Source: Desulfobacterales bacterium (GTDB lineage: Bacteria > Desulfobacterota > Desulfobacteria > Desulfobacterales > Desulfobacteraceae). Taken from it: a stretch of 5,414 nucleotides of DNA. Location of the stretch: contig JAKSBO010000076.1 in the NCBI GenBank assembly GCA_022361095.1, positions 1 to 5,414 of the forward strand, in the 5' to 3' direction. Under the pieces are notes generated by a model that was not told where the DNA came from, ran no database searches, and saw nothing but the letters and a program-made list of their open reading frames with translations. The position numbers and the translations under genes are program-made. This document shows, piece after piece, positions 1 to 5,414 of this stretch; the stretch's first letter is position 1, and every line of letters starts with the position of its first letter.

Positions 1-1
1 C

Positions 2-121
2 TCTTTTTCGTCTCAGATACCCCATGTGATTAAAAATACAGGTGACGATCTGTTCCAGGCCTATTGGATTGTCACGCCGGCGGACGGTGAAGATTATTTT
101 GGTGAAGGAAATAATAAATAG
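2..121 (+). CDS. 3' end of a gene, probably a cupin-domain protein (partial)
   Basis: An open frame enters from the left edge and ends at TAG (119-121), leaving 39 visible residues that finish in GEGNNK. The piece IPHVIKNTGDDLFQAYWIVT followed by PADGEDYF resembles the last strands of a cupin_2 barrel: a histidine, then an asparagine-glycine-aspartate turn, then a hydrophobic strand ending in a TP motif. Many such tails belong to small cupin proteins or to helix-turn-helix regulators with a C-terminal cupin sensor. The fragment cannot tell these apart, and no ligand or function can be assigned. The stop codon lies inside the first copy of the 17-base repeat at 115-131, so the natural C-terminus may have been altered by the repeat. 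That the frame is coding is fairly likely; the cupin call is an inference from a short tail. Confidence 0.5.
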   Translation, partial: SFSSQIPHVIKNTGDDLFQAYWIVTPADGEDYFGEGNNK

Positions 122-173
122 TGTCTGAACGCAAATCTGGAAATTTTGCCGGGCACTAAATAGTGTCTGAACG
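115..173. repeat. Pair of 17-base direct repeats, TAAATAGTGTCTGAACG
   Basis: TAAATAGTGTCTGAACG is present at 115-131 and again, without mismatch, at 157-173, with start points 42 bases apart. The first copy supplies the TAG stop of the upstream gene. The second copy lies about 55 bases before the leuC start. The sequence between the copies folds back on part of the first copy (see the stem-loop at 120-157). The arrangement resembles a short intergenic repeat element, but no other copy occurs in this window, so its dispersal in the genome is unknown. Confidence 0.75.
120..157 (+). other. Imperfect stem-loop within the repeat element
   Basis: AGTGTCTG (120-127) pairs with CGGGCACT (150-157) through eight base pairs, two of them G-T in DNA terms. 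After a three-base bulge (AAC, 128-130), GCAAA (131-135) pairs with TTTGC (145-149), leaving a nine-base loop. No T-run follows, so it does not look like an intrinsic terminator, although it stands between the upstream gene and leuC. It could be the folded core of a repeat element or an mRNA 3'-end structure; which one cannot be decided from one copy. Confidence 0.5.
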
Positions 174-177
174 AAAC

Positions 178-212
178 ATGAAGGTAATTTAATACGTTAT
201 TTTGACTTTCAT
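178..212 (+). other. Weak stem-loop just upstream of the leuC ribosome-binding site
   Basis: ATGAAGGT (178-185) can pair with ACTTTCAT (205-212): eight pairs including one G-T, enclosing a 19-base AT-rich loop. The stem ends six bases before the leuC Shine-Dalgarno sequence. It is AT-rich and has a large loop, so it may be fortuitous. No leader peptide rich in leucine codons and no T-box-like motif was recognised in the short leader. Confidence 0.25.
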
Positions 213-217
213 AAAAT

Positions 218-223
218 GGAGAG
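218..223 (+). promoter_or_regulatory. leuC ribosome-binding site that decides the start
   Basis: GGAGAG lies four bases before ATG 228-230. An in-frame ATG at 216-218 overlaps this Shine-Dalgarno sequence, has no good site of its own, and would add four residues (MESA) absent from the usual LeuC N-terminus. The downstream ATG is therefore preferred. Confidence 0.8.
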
Positions 224-227
224 TGCC

Positions 228-1514
228 ATGGGAAAAACAATTGCTGAAAAAATTTTTGAGACCCATCTGGTGGACAAACCCTTCGGGGATGTCAACGTGC
301 TGCGCCTGGATCGGGTTTTCTGTCATGAAATTACCACCCCCACTGCGGTCCAGGACCTGGTTGCCAGGGGAAAAGACCGGGTGTTTGATCCGGACAAAAT
401 CAAGGCGGTGATTGATCATGTGTCACCGGCCAAAGATTCCAAAACCGCCATGCAGGGAAAAATCCTGCGGGACTGGGCGGTCCGGCACAACATAAAAGAT
501 TTCTTTGATATCGGCGAAAACGGGGTCTGCCATGCCCTGTTCCCTGAAAAGGGGTTTGTCCGTCCCGGGTTTACCATCATTATGGGTGATTCCCATACCT
601 GTACCCACGGGGCATTTGGTGCCTTTGGCGCTGGCGTGGGCACCACCGATCTGGAGGTGGGGATTTTAAAGGGTGTATGTACCTTTAAACAGCCGGAAAC
701 ATTTAAAATTGAAATTACCGGAACCCTTCGGCCGGGCGTATATGCCAAGGATATTATTCTTGAGGTGATCCGTCAGATTACCGTGAACGGGGCAACCAAC
801 ATGGTCATTGAGTTCACAGGACCCGTGGTGGATGCCATGGGCATGGACCAGCGCATGACCCTGGCCAATATGGCTGTGGAAGCCGGTGCCACATCGGGCA
901 TCTGTCTGCCGGATATGACAACGGTTCAGTATCTGTGGCCCTTTATCAAAGACGAGTTCAAGACCCCCGAGGATGCACTGGCAGAATACGCAAAGTTCTG
1001 TTCCGATCCCGATGCCGTATATGCCAAGACAAAGACCATTGATGTCAGTACCCTTGAACCCCTGGCGACCTTTGGATTCAAACCGGACAATGTTAAACCG
1101 GTATCCCGGATGGGCGATACGCACGTGGATCAGGTTTACATCGGTTCCTGTACCAACGGGCGCCTGGAAGACCTTCGCGAGGCGGCTGCCGAGGTGGCCG
1201 GTAAAAAGATCCATCCCGGTTTGCGGGCGATCGTCTCTCCGGCCACACCTGATATTTTCAGTGCGGCACTGGATGAAGGCCTGATTAAAATTTTCATGGA
1301 TGCAGGATTCTGCGTAACCAATCCCACCTGCGGTGCCTGTCTTGGTATGAGCAACGGGGTTCTGGCCGAAGGCGAGGTGGCTGCGTCCACCACCAACAGG
1401 AATTTTAACGGACGAATGGGCAAAGGCGGGATGGTTCATCTTGTAAGCCCGGCCACAGCCGCAGCCACGGCGATCCATGGCGTGCTCACCCATTCTGACC
1501 GGTTTAAAAAATAG
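228..1514 (+). CDS. leuC: 3-isopropylmalate dehydratase, large subunit (LeuC)
   Basis: Large, iron-sulfur-carrying subunit of the aconitase-superfamily enzyme that converts 2-isopropylmalate to 3-isopropylmalate in leucine biosynthesis, in the cytoplasm, as a complex with LeuD. The 428-residue product begins MGKTIAEKIFE, typical of the shorter (about 420-residue) bacterial/archaeal LeuC-homoaconitase type rather than the roughly 465-residue enterobacterial type. Visible motifs are GDSHTCTHGAFGAFGAGVGT at about 120-139, SCTNGR at 307-312 and PTCGACLG at 366-373. Cys308, Cys368 and Cys371 are the expected 4Fe-4S ligands. STTNRNFNGRMG at 387-398 is the usual C-terminal substrate/active-site segment. 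It is full length and undamaged. leuD follows after nine bases, so the subunits are co-transcribed. Related enzymes in the same family act on homoaconitate or other 2-hydroxy acids, and neither leuA nor leuB is in view, so substrate specificity is inferred. Confidence 0.95.
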   Translation: MGKTIAEKIFETHLVDKPFGDVNVLRLDRVFCHEITTPTAVQDLVARGKDRVFDPDKIKAVIDHVSPAKDSKTAMQGKILRDWAVRHNIKDFFDIGENGVCHALFPEKGFVRPGFTIIMGDSHTCTHGAFGAFGAGVGTTDLEVGILKGVCTFKQPETFKIEITGTLRPGVYAKDIILEVIRQITVNGATNMVIEFTGPVVDAMGMDQRMTLANMAVEAGATSGICLPDMTTVQYLWPFIKDEFKTPEDALAEYAKFCSDPDAVYAKTKTIDVSTLEPLATFGFKPDNVKPVSRMGDTHVDQVYIGSCTNGRLEDLREAAAEVAGKKIHPGLRAIVSPATPDIFSAALDEGLIKIFMDAGFCVTNPTCGACLGMSNGVLAEGEVAASTTNRNFNGRMGKGGMVHLVSPATAAATAIHGVLTHSDRFKK

Positions 1515-1523
1515 GGAGGGACT

Positions 1524-2051
1524 ATGAAAGAATTTAAAGGAAAAATGCTCTGCCTGGACCGGGCAGATATCAATACCGACGAAATTATTCCGGCCAAATA
1601 TCTCACCGAAATCTCCAAAAGCGCTTTAAAACCCCACCTGCTTGAAGATCTGGTGCTGGAGGGGTTTAATCCTGAAACCGATCTTAACGATGTCCGTGTG
1701 ATTGTAACCCGGAGTAATTTTGGGTGCGGCTCTTCCCGGGAACATGCGCCCTGGGCATTGGAAGTCAACAACATCAACGTGGTGATTGCCCAAAGCTTTG
1801 CCCGGATTTTCAGGCAGAATATGTTCAATTGCGGCATGATGGCCATTGAATTGCCCGAAGATAAGATCCAGGCCTTGTTCGAGGTGGGTGCAGATAAAAC
1901 CGCTCAGCTCAGTATAGATGTTGAAAGCCAGACCCTTACCGCAACAGATGCCGGCGGCAAGGCATTAAAAATTGAATTTCCGATTTCCCAGTTTGACAAA
2001 ACCCTGGTGGAAACCGGGGGATGGGTAGAGTTTGCAGATAAAAATTATTAA
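1524..2051 (+). CDS. leuD: 3-isopropylmalate dehydratase, small subunit (LeuD)
   Basis: Small swivel-domain subunit that completes the LeuC active site and contributes to substrate selection. The product is 175 residues, within the usual range for the short LeuD/homoaconitase small-subunit type. It shows DINTDEIIPAKYLT at 15-28, the hallmark NFGCGSSREHAPWAL at 65-79, and SFARIFRQNMFNCG at 91-104, all characteristic of the aconitase C-terminal domain. The start is supported by a strong GGAGG (1515-1519) four bases before the ATG; this site begins immediately after the leuC stop. The loop after the KYL motif reads YLTE, followed by an unusual-looking ISKSALKPHLLEDL stretch. This loop is known to vary between isopropylmalate and homoaconitate enzymes, so the exact substrate stays open. 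The gene is intact and followed by a strong stem-loop at 2131-2164. Confidence 0.93.
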   Translation: MKEFKGKMLCLDRADINTDEIIPAKYLTEISKSALKPHLLEDLVLEGFNPETDLNDVRVIVTRSNFGCGSSREHAPWALEVNNINVVIAQSFARIFRQNMFNCGMMAIELPEDKIQALFEVGADKTAQLSIDVESQTLTATDAGGKALKIEFPISQFDKTLVETGGWVEFADKNY

Positions 2052-2130
2052 TCAGCCTCCGGGCGAAAACCGGGTATTTAGACGGTGCACTGCTTGAGGC
2101 GTTGCGCAGATGCAGGACCCTTAAAAATAT

Positions 2131-2164
2131 AACCCCCTCACAACCATAAAGTTGTGAGGGGGTT
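2131..2164 (+). terminator. Strong stem-loop, probable leuCD terminator
   Basis: AACCCCCTCACAAC (2131-2144) and GTTGTGAGGGGGTT (2151-2164) are perfectly complementary over 14 bases around a six-base loop, CATAAA. It lies 79 bases after the leuD stop. On the + strand the tail is only CTGTTTCTG, a poor U-tract. On the - strand the hairpin is followed by TTATATTTTTAAGG, which is richer in T. It most likely ends leuCD transcription, possibly with help from a factor, and it insulates the next gene. Confidence 0.8.
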
Positions 2165-2278
2165 CTGTTTCTGCTATTCTTATTGAAACAAGGTAAATTG
2201 TCTATAAAACCGATTCTTGGATTTTCAAAGCAGGCACGATCTATGGTGTCCGGATCATTTTAATGAAAGGATGTAATC

Positions 2279-2764
2279 ATGAAGTTTAAAATTTATGTTG
2301 TTTTTCTGCTATTGGCAATAACTTTATCGTTTAATTTGAATGCCGTTACGGCTTCGGAAAGTCAACGTAATGCTGCGGGGCAATTACTTGATACAATGGA
2401 TCTTAATTCGCTTTTGACCGGAACAATTGAAAGTATGTTGCAGTTGGAGTTATCACAAAACCCCGCCCTGAAGCCATATGAAAAGACCATGAGGCAATTT
2501 TTCAATAAATATATGAGCGGAGAAAGCTTAAGAGAAGATTTTATTGATATTTATGTTGAAGCGTTTACGGAAAAAGAGATCAAAGAACTCAATGCGTTTT
2601 ACAGTACGCCGACAGGCCGGAAAGCCTTAAAAAAATCCCCTGCCATGATGGCCCAGGGTGGGAAAATCGGTCAGCAGAGAATTCAAGAAAACATTTCTGA
2701 GTTAAAAATGATGATCCAAGAAGAAGCCAAAAGGATCCAAACGCTGCAACAAACGTCTGAGTGA
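2279..2764 (+). CDS. Secreted DUF2059 family protein
   Basis: A 161-residue protein with a clear Sec signal peptide: a short basic start (MKFK), a hydrophobic core at about 5-20, and a likely signal peptidase I site after Ala25 (VTA before SES). The mature part is mostly helical and charged. It carries the DUF2059 core at roughly 90-135: a DFIDIYVEAFTEKEIKELN segment, then AFYSTPTGRKALKKSP. This matches the family pattern of an acidic Y-x-x-x-F helix followed by FY-S-P-x-G. The function of DUF2059 proteins is not established; they are predicted to be periplasmic in Gram-negative bacteria. No lipobox cysteine is present. The start is supported by AAAGGA (2266-2271) seven bases upstream. The transporter gene follows after 52 bases with no terminator between, suggesting a shared transcript, though this does not prove a shared function. 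Confidence 0.85.
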   Translation: MKFKIYVVFLLLAITLSFNLNAVTASESQRNAAGQLLDTMDLNSLLTGTIESMLQLELSQNPALKPYEKTMRQFFNKYMSGESLREDFIDIYVEAFTEKEIKELNAFYSTPTGRKALKKSPAMMAQGGKIGQQRIQENISELKMMIQEEAKRIQTLQQTSE

Positions 2765-2816
2765 TTTGTATTGCTTTTTATGAAAGATTTATAGTCTGGA
2801 TTTTTAGAGGGGATGG

Positions 2817-4541
2817 ATGTTAAAAAGATTTCTTATTTTACCGATTATATTTTTTATCGGCTATGGTCTCTTCCAAAGTTCTGATTTCGCGACAATTGCT
2901 TCCGGTATTGCCATTTTTATTGTGGGCATGTTTTTTATGGAAGATGGGTTTAAGTGCTTTACCGGAGGCATTCTCTCAAAAATATTGAGTAAAACCACCA
3001 ATACCGTACCCAAAGCGATTTTCAGCGGGTTTCTCGCCACCGCAGTTGTCCAGAGTTCATCTCTTATATCCGTCATTGCAATATCTTTTTTGTCCGCCGA
3101 GCTCATCGCGTTGGGGCCGGCAGTCGGCATTATCTTTGGCGCAAATATTGGCACCACTGCCACGGCTTGGATTGTTGCGGGTTTTGGCATGAAAATTAAA
3201 ATTTCAGCCTTTGCCCTGCCAATGATCGTGTTCGGTGTTCTGTTCTCGTTTTCCAACAGCAGAACGTATAAAGGTGTCGGCAATATTTTACTGGGCCTTG
3301 GATTTATTTTCCTGGGGATCTCTTTTATGAAAGAGGGGTTTGAAACCCTGAAAAGCGGTATTGATCTGTCTCAATATCGTATTGGTGGATTTCTAGGGAT
3401 ATTGACATACCTCTTTGTCGGCGCAGCAGCGACAATTATTATTCAGTCAAGCAGTGCAACCATGGCCCTGATTATTACAGCGGTGGCGACCGGCCAGATC
3501 GATTACGTAAGTTCGATTTCTCTTGCCATCGGGGCAAATCTAGGCACCACTGTGACGGCTGCCTTGGGTGCCGTGGCCTCAAATGCAAACGGCAAGCGTT
3601 TGGCTGTTGCGCATCTCATATTCAATATGATTACCGCACTCATTGCCGTGGTATTCATGAAATATTTAATGCAGGCGGTTGATCTGATCAGTGGATATGT
3701 CGGTATAAGCGATCAGGATATTGCCATGAAGCTGTCATTATTTCATACCATTTTCAACAGCCTCGGTGTGCTTGCATTAACACCATTTGTGCGTCAGCTG
3801 GTTATTTTCCTGGGAAAATTATTTGTTGTGCAAGATGACAGACGCTGGCGGCGGCGATATCTTGATGAGGAAGTGATAAAAACGCCCGGGCCCGCCATTG
3901 CCGCACTCTATAAGGAGGCCGAGCATATGTTTGACGGAACATCTCAGCTCATTATTCAAGCGTTGCGGCTGCATCGCCATGAGGTGTTTTCTGATTGTGA
4001 TATTGATCAAGCCCTGAAAACAGTCAAAGAGACCGAGATAAACATTGATGATCTTTATGAGAAAAGAATCAAGTTTCTCTATAACGATATTTTGAAATAT
4101 TCCATTCTGGCTGAGAAAAACATGAATGAGGCGAAGCGCCAAAAGGTTTACAAAATAAAACTTGCCAGCAGGGACATGATCGAGGCCATTAAGGATATCC
4201 GAGAGTTACAGAAAAATATTGCGGGGTATATGGCAAGGGACAATGAAAATATAAAAAATGAATACAACTTCCTACGTAAGGATATTGCCCAACTGCTTCG
4301 TATTATTACCGGTTTGAGAGAAAATCCGGGTGATCCGAAGAGCGTAAGCGATCTGGAAACGGCAAAAGAGCAGAATAAGAGCCTGGATATTGTTGCTGCA
4401 AAACGGCTGAGTGTCCTGTTAAGAGAGGGCAAAATCACCGAGTCCATGGCATCTTCACTGCTTAACGATGGTACCTATACAAGCCAGATTGCAGAGAATT
4501 TAATAAAAAGTGCTGCCATCCTCTGGGGGACTTCAACATAA
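2817..4541 (+). CDS. Na+/phosphate cotransporter-like protein with PhoU-like C-terminal domain
   Basis: A 574-residue inner-membrane protein of the Na/Pi-cotransporter (SLC34/NptA, YjbB-like) family. The membrane part (about 1-335) holds two inverted-repeat Na_Pi_cotrans units. Each has the signature QSSS followed by a GAN-GTT motif: QSSSLISV at 79-86 with GANIGTT at 108-114, and QSSSATMAL at 210-218 with GANLGTT at 239-245. AHLIFN (265-270) and FHTIFN (309-314) are the paired late-helix motifs. After a basic linker (RRWRRRYL, 342-349) comes a roughly 220-residue, charged, helical tail resembling PhoU, expected in the cytoplasm. The family moves phosphate with sodium; some bacterial members are thought to export phosphate, so direction is undetermined. 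GAGGGG (2807-2812) supports ATG 2817 over an out-of-frame ATG at 2813. No separate phoU or pst gene is in view, and the gene looks intact. Confidence 0.92.
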   Translation: MLKRFLILPIIFFIGYGLFQSSDFATIASGIAIFIVGMFFMEDGFKCFTGGILSKILSKTTNTVPKAIFSGFLATAVVQSSSLISVIAISFLSAELIALGPAVGIIFGANIGTTATAWIVAGFGMKIKISAFALPMIVFGVLFSFSNSRTYKGVGNILLGLGFIFLGISFMKEGFETLKSGIDLSQYRIGGFLGILTYLFVGAAATIIIQSSSATMALIITAVATGQIDYVSSISLAIGANLGTTVTAALGAVASNANGKRLAVAHLIFNMITALIAVVFMKYLMQAVDLISGYVGISDQDIAMKLSLFHTIFNSLGVLALTPFVRQLVIFLGKLFVVQDDRRWRRRYLDEEVIKTPGPAIAALYKEAEHMFDGTSQLIIQALRLHRHEVFSDCDIDQALKTVKETEINIDDLYEKRIKFLYNDILKYSILAEKNMNEAKRQKVYKIKLASRDMIEAIKDIRELQKNIAGYMARDNENIKNEYNFLRKDIAQLLRIITGLRENPGDPKSVSDLETAKEQNKSLDIVAAKRLSVLLREGKITESMASSLLNDGTYTSQIAENLIKSAAILWGTST

Positions 4542-4653
4542 ATAGATGGCTTTGCGGTGCGTTTTAAACGTACAATCAGGTGCGCCAGTTTGAGGTACAA
4601 GCATTGGCAAACCGGCAGCAGGCGGTCAGCCTGGATGGGAGTGCAAGTCAAAG
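4542..4653. other. Intergenic stretch after the transporter gene
   Basis: These 112 bases contain no convincing terminator or promoter. The only local symmetry is the short palindrome CGTTTTAAACG at 4560-4570, which lacks a T-run and is too small to call a terminator. If the small ORF at 4654 is real, it may be read through from the transporter gene. Confidence 0.4.
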
Positions 4654-4893
4654 ATGGATGAGGATAAATATCCAAAAGCAGGCCTGCAAAGGCTTTTTCA
4701 AAAAGATGCCAACCATTTTGTGCTGTTGCATAAAAAAGGGCAAGCTGTCGCCTTTCAAGCGGAATTGAATGGAAATGTGACCATCACTGATCGTCAAACG
4801 GATATTGATTTCAGTTCGACAGGTCTTTCATTGCTTGATGAGGGCTGGAAATGTGTTGGGCCGGGATTGGAATACAGCTGGTTGTTTGAATGA
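4654..4893 (+). CDS. Small hypothetical protein, 79 residues
   Basis: Not recognised as any known family. The frame encodes a soluble, mildly acidic peptide starting MDEDKYPKAGLQ and ending GLEYSWLFE. It has no signal peptide, membrane segment or cysteine pair. The middle (FVLLHKKGQAVAFQAELN, about 22-39) alternates hydrophobic and polar residues in a way that suggests beta strands. Codon choice looks like that of the neighbours, with no rare-codon runs, which favours a real gene. Against it, the nearest Shine-Dalgarno-like GGGAG (4637-4641) is 12 bases from the ATG, longer than usual. No alternative GTG or TTG start exists in the open frame back to the TGA at 4591-4593. It could also be the surviving end of a longer decayed gene. 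Confidence 0.45.
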   Translation: MDEDKYPKAGLQRLFQKDANHFVLLHKKGQAVAFQAELNGNVTITDRQTDIDFSSTGLSLLDEGWKCVGPGLEYSWLFE

Positions 4894-4901
4894 TACAATC
4901 G

Positions 4902-4916
4902 TATTGATTATCAATA
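4902..4916. terminator. Small stem-loop between convergent genes, possible weak terminator
   Basis: TATTGA (4902-4907) and TCAATA (4911-4916) pair perfectly across a three-base loop, TTA. It lies in the 17-base gap after the small ORF and includes the TGA stop codon of the - strand exonuclease. The stem is short and AT-rich and is followed by only TTTC on the + strand, so termination activity is doubtful. Confidence 0.25.
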
Positions 4917-5414
4917 TTTCAGTTTTGAGTATAACGTATTTTTGGACCTTTCGATGGCGTCATCCAAAGTATGAATCCCTTTTTTTGCAAGCAGCGGGAT
5001 CAGTTTAAGAAAAATCTGGGCCGTTGTCGAGGCATCTCCGATAGCTGTGTGGCGCCCCAAAATATCGATCCCGGCAAACCGGGCAATCGCCACCATATTA
5101 TGTTTTTCGATCATCGGATAAACGATTAAGGCAAGCAAAAGGGTATCTAATACGGGACCGTCAAATTTTATTCCGGTTTCGGCCTCTTTCATCGAAAACA
5201 TCTTCATGTCAAATGCCGCATTATGTGCAACCAAAACCGTATCTTCGCAAAATTTATGGAAAAGGGGTAAAACGTCTTTTATATACGGCTTCCCCTTAAC
5301 CATCTCACCATTTATGCCGTGAATTTTTTCAGATTCCAGGGGGATATCCATTTGCGGGTCGATAAGTTGGTCGAAATTTTCCGTCGCTAGAATTCTGCCG
5401 TTGACGATTCTGAC
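4911..5414 (-). CDS. DnaQ/epsilon-type 3'-5' exonuclease, C-terminal part (5' end outside window)
   Basis: The - strand frame stays open to the right edge, giving 167 visible residues that begin VRIVNGRILATENFDQLIDP and end YSKLKY. This is the RNase T/DNA polymerase III epsilon fold of DEDDh exonucleases, which remove nucleotides from 3' ends. Visible parts are IHGIN with the following helix, motif II as VAHNAAFDMKMF (about 62-73, catalytic Asp69), LDTLLL (about 90-95), and motif III as HTAIGDASTTAQIF (about 122-135), whose His and Asp are spaced H-x4-D as in the DEDDh subgroup. Motif I (DxET) should lie about 15-20 residues before the visible start, beyond the window. The internal ATG at 5349-5351 is not the true start, because conserved fold sequence continues upstream of it. 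Whether this is a stand-alone exonuclease or the C-terminal domain of a larger protein cannot be seen. Confidence 0.88.
   Translation of the reverse strand, partial: VRIVNGRILATENFDQLIDPQMDIPLESEKIHGINGEMVKGKPYIKDVLPLFHKFCEDTVLVAHNAAFDMKMFSMKEAETGIKFDGPVLDTLLLALIVYPMIEKHNMVAIARFAGIDILGRHTAIGDASTTAQIFLKLIPLLAKKGIHTLDDAIERSKNTLYSKLKY

Noticed and set aside
120..157. Stem-loop as an intrinsic terminator of the cupin-like gene
   Set aside because: No T-run follows the stem, and the stem carries a bulge and G-T pairs; it is better treated as part of the repeat element.
202..207. TTGACT as a -35 promoter element before leuC
   Set aside because: A correctly spaced -10 would fall on the leuC start codon, and nothing like TATAAT is there.
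216..227. Upstream in-frame ATG for leuC
   Set aside because: It overlaps the Shine-Dalgarno sequence of the ATG at 228 and adds residues not typical of LeuC; the product starting MGKTIAEKIF fits the family.
666..1493. Long open frame on the - strand (275 codons) inside leuC
   Set aside because: It lies wholly antisense to an unmistakable leuC. The translation has no recognisable domain, and such frames arise when GC-rich third positions remove stops from the opposite strand.
1436..1846. Open frame on the - strand spanning the leuC-leuD junction
   Set aside because: Antisense shadow of two well-supported genes, with no recognisable protein features.
2183..2208. TTGAAA (2183-2188) and TATAAA (2203-2208) as a promoter for the DUF2059 gene
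   Set aside because: The two hexamers are only 14 bases apart, shorter than the usual 16-18. A promoter is expected in this gap, but I cannot place it with confidence.
4560..4570. Palindrome CGTTTTAAACG as terminator or operator
   Set aside because: Only five pairs, no T-tract and no second copy; likely chance.
4580..4768. Open frame with GTG start (62 codons) overlapping the small ORF at 4654
   Set aside because: Its second half (cysteine cluster and basic run) reads like an out-of-frame translation of the 4654-4893 frame, and it has no ribosome-binding site. Only the 4654 frame looks protein-like.
5349..5351. ATG on the - strand as the exonuclease start
   Set aside because: The 21 codons before it to the window edge continue the conserved exonuclease fold, and the catalytic motif I must lie further upstream.

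Overview
The window is ordinary bacterial chromosome with moderate GC and tightly packed genes. Protein style and gene content suggest a Gram-negative, probably a sulfate-reducing Desulfobacterota (Desulfobacteraceae-like) organism. That assignment is inference from general resemblance; there is no rRNA or other marker to confirm it.

Layout, left to right. (1) Positions 2-121 hold the last 39 codons of a + strand gene whose tail looks like the end of a cupin-type beta-barrel. Its stop codon lies inside a 17-base sequence that recurs 42 bases downstream, and an imperfect stem-loop lies between the two copies (115-173). (2) leuC (228-1514) and leuD (1524-2051) form a two-gene operon for the two subunits of an isopropylmalate isomerase-type hydro-lyase. 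It is closed by a perfect 14-bp stem-loop at 2131-2164. (3) A secreted DUF2059 protein (2279-2764) is followed 52 bases later by a Na+/phosphate cotransporter-like membrane protein with a cytoplasmic PhoU-like tail (2817-4541). No terminator is visible between them, so they may be co-transcribed. (4) A small unrecognised 79-residue ORF (4654-4893) runs toward a - strand DnaQ/epsilon-type 3'-5' exonuclease (4911-5414). The exonuclease is cut off at its 5' end by the window edge. The two stop codons are separated by only 17 bases.

Functionally the window combines leucine-type amino-acid biosynthesis, a probable phosphate/anion membrane function with a periplasmic companion, and a nuclease. I see no mobile-element genes, CRISPR array, tRNA or rRNA, and no strong case for an undescribed system. 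The points most worth a second look are the repeat and stem-loop before leuC, the DUF2059/transporter pair, the substrate-loop motif of the LeuD subunit, and the small ORF at 4654-4893.
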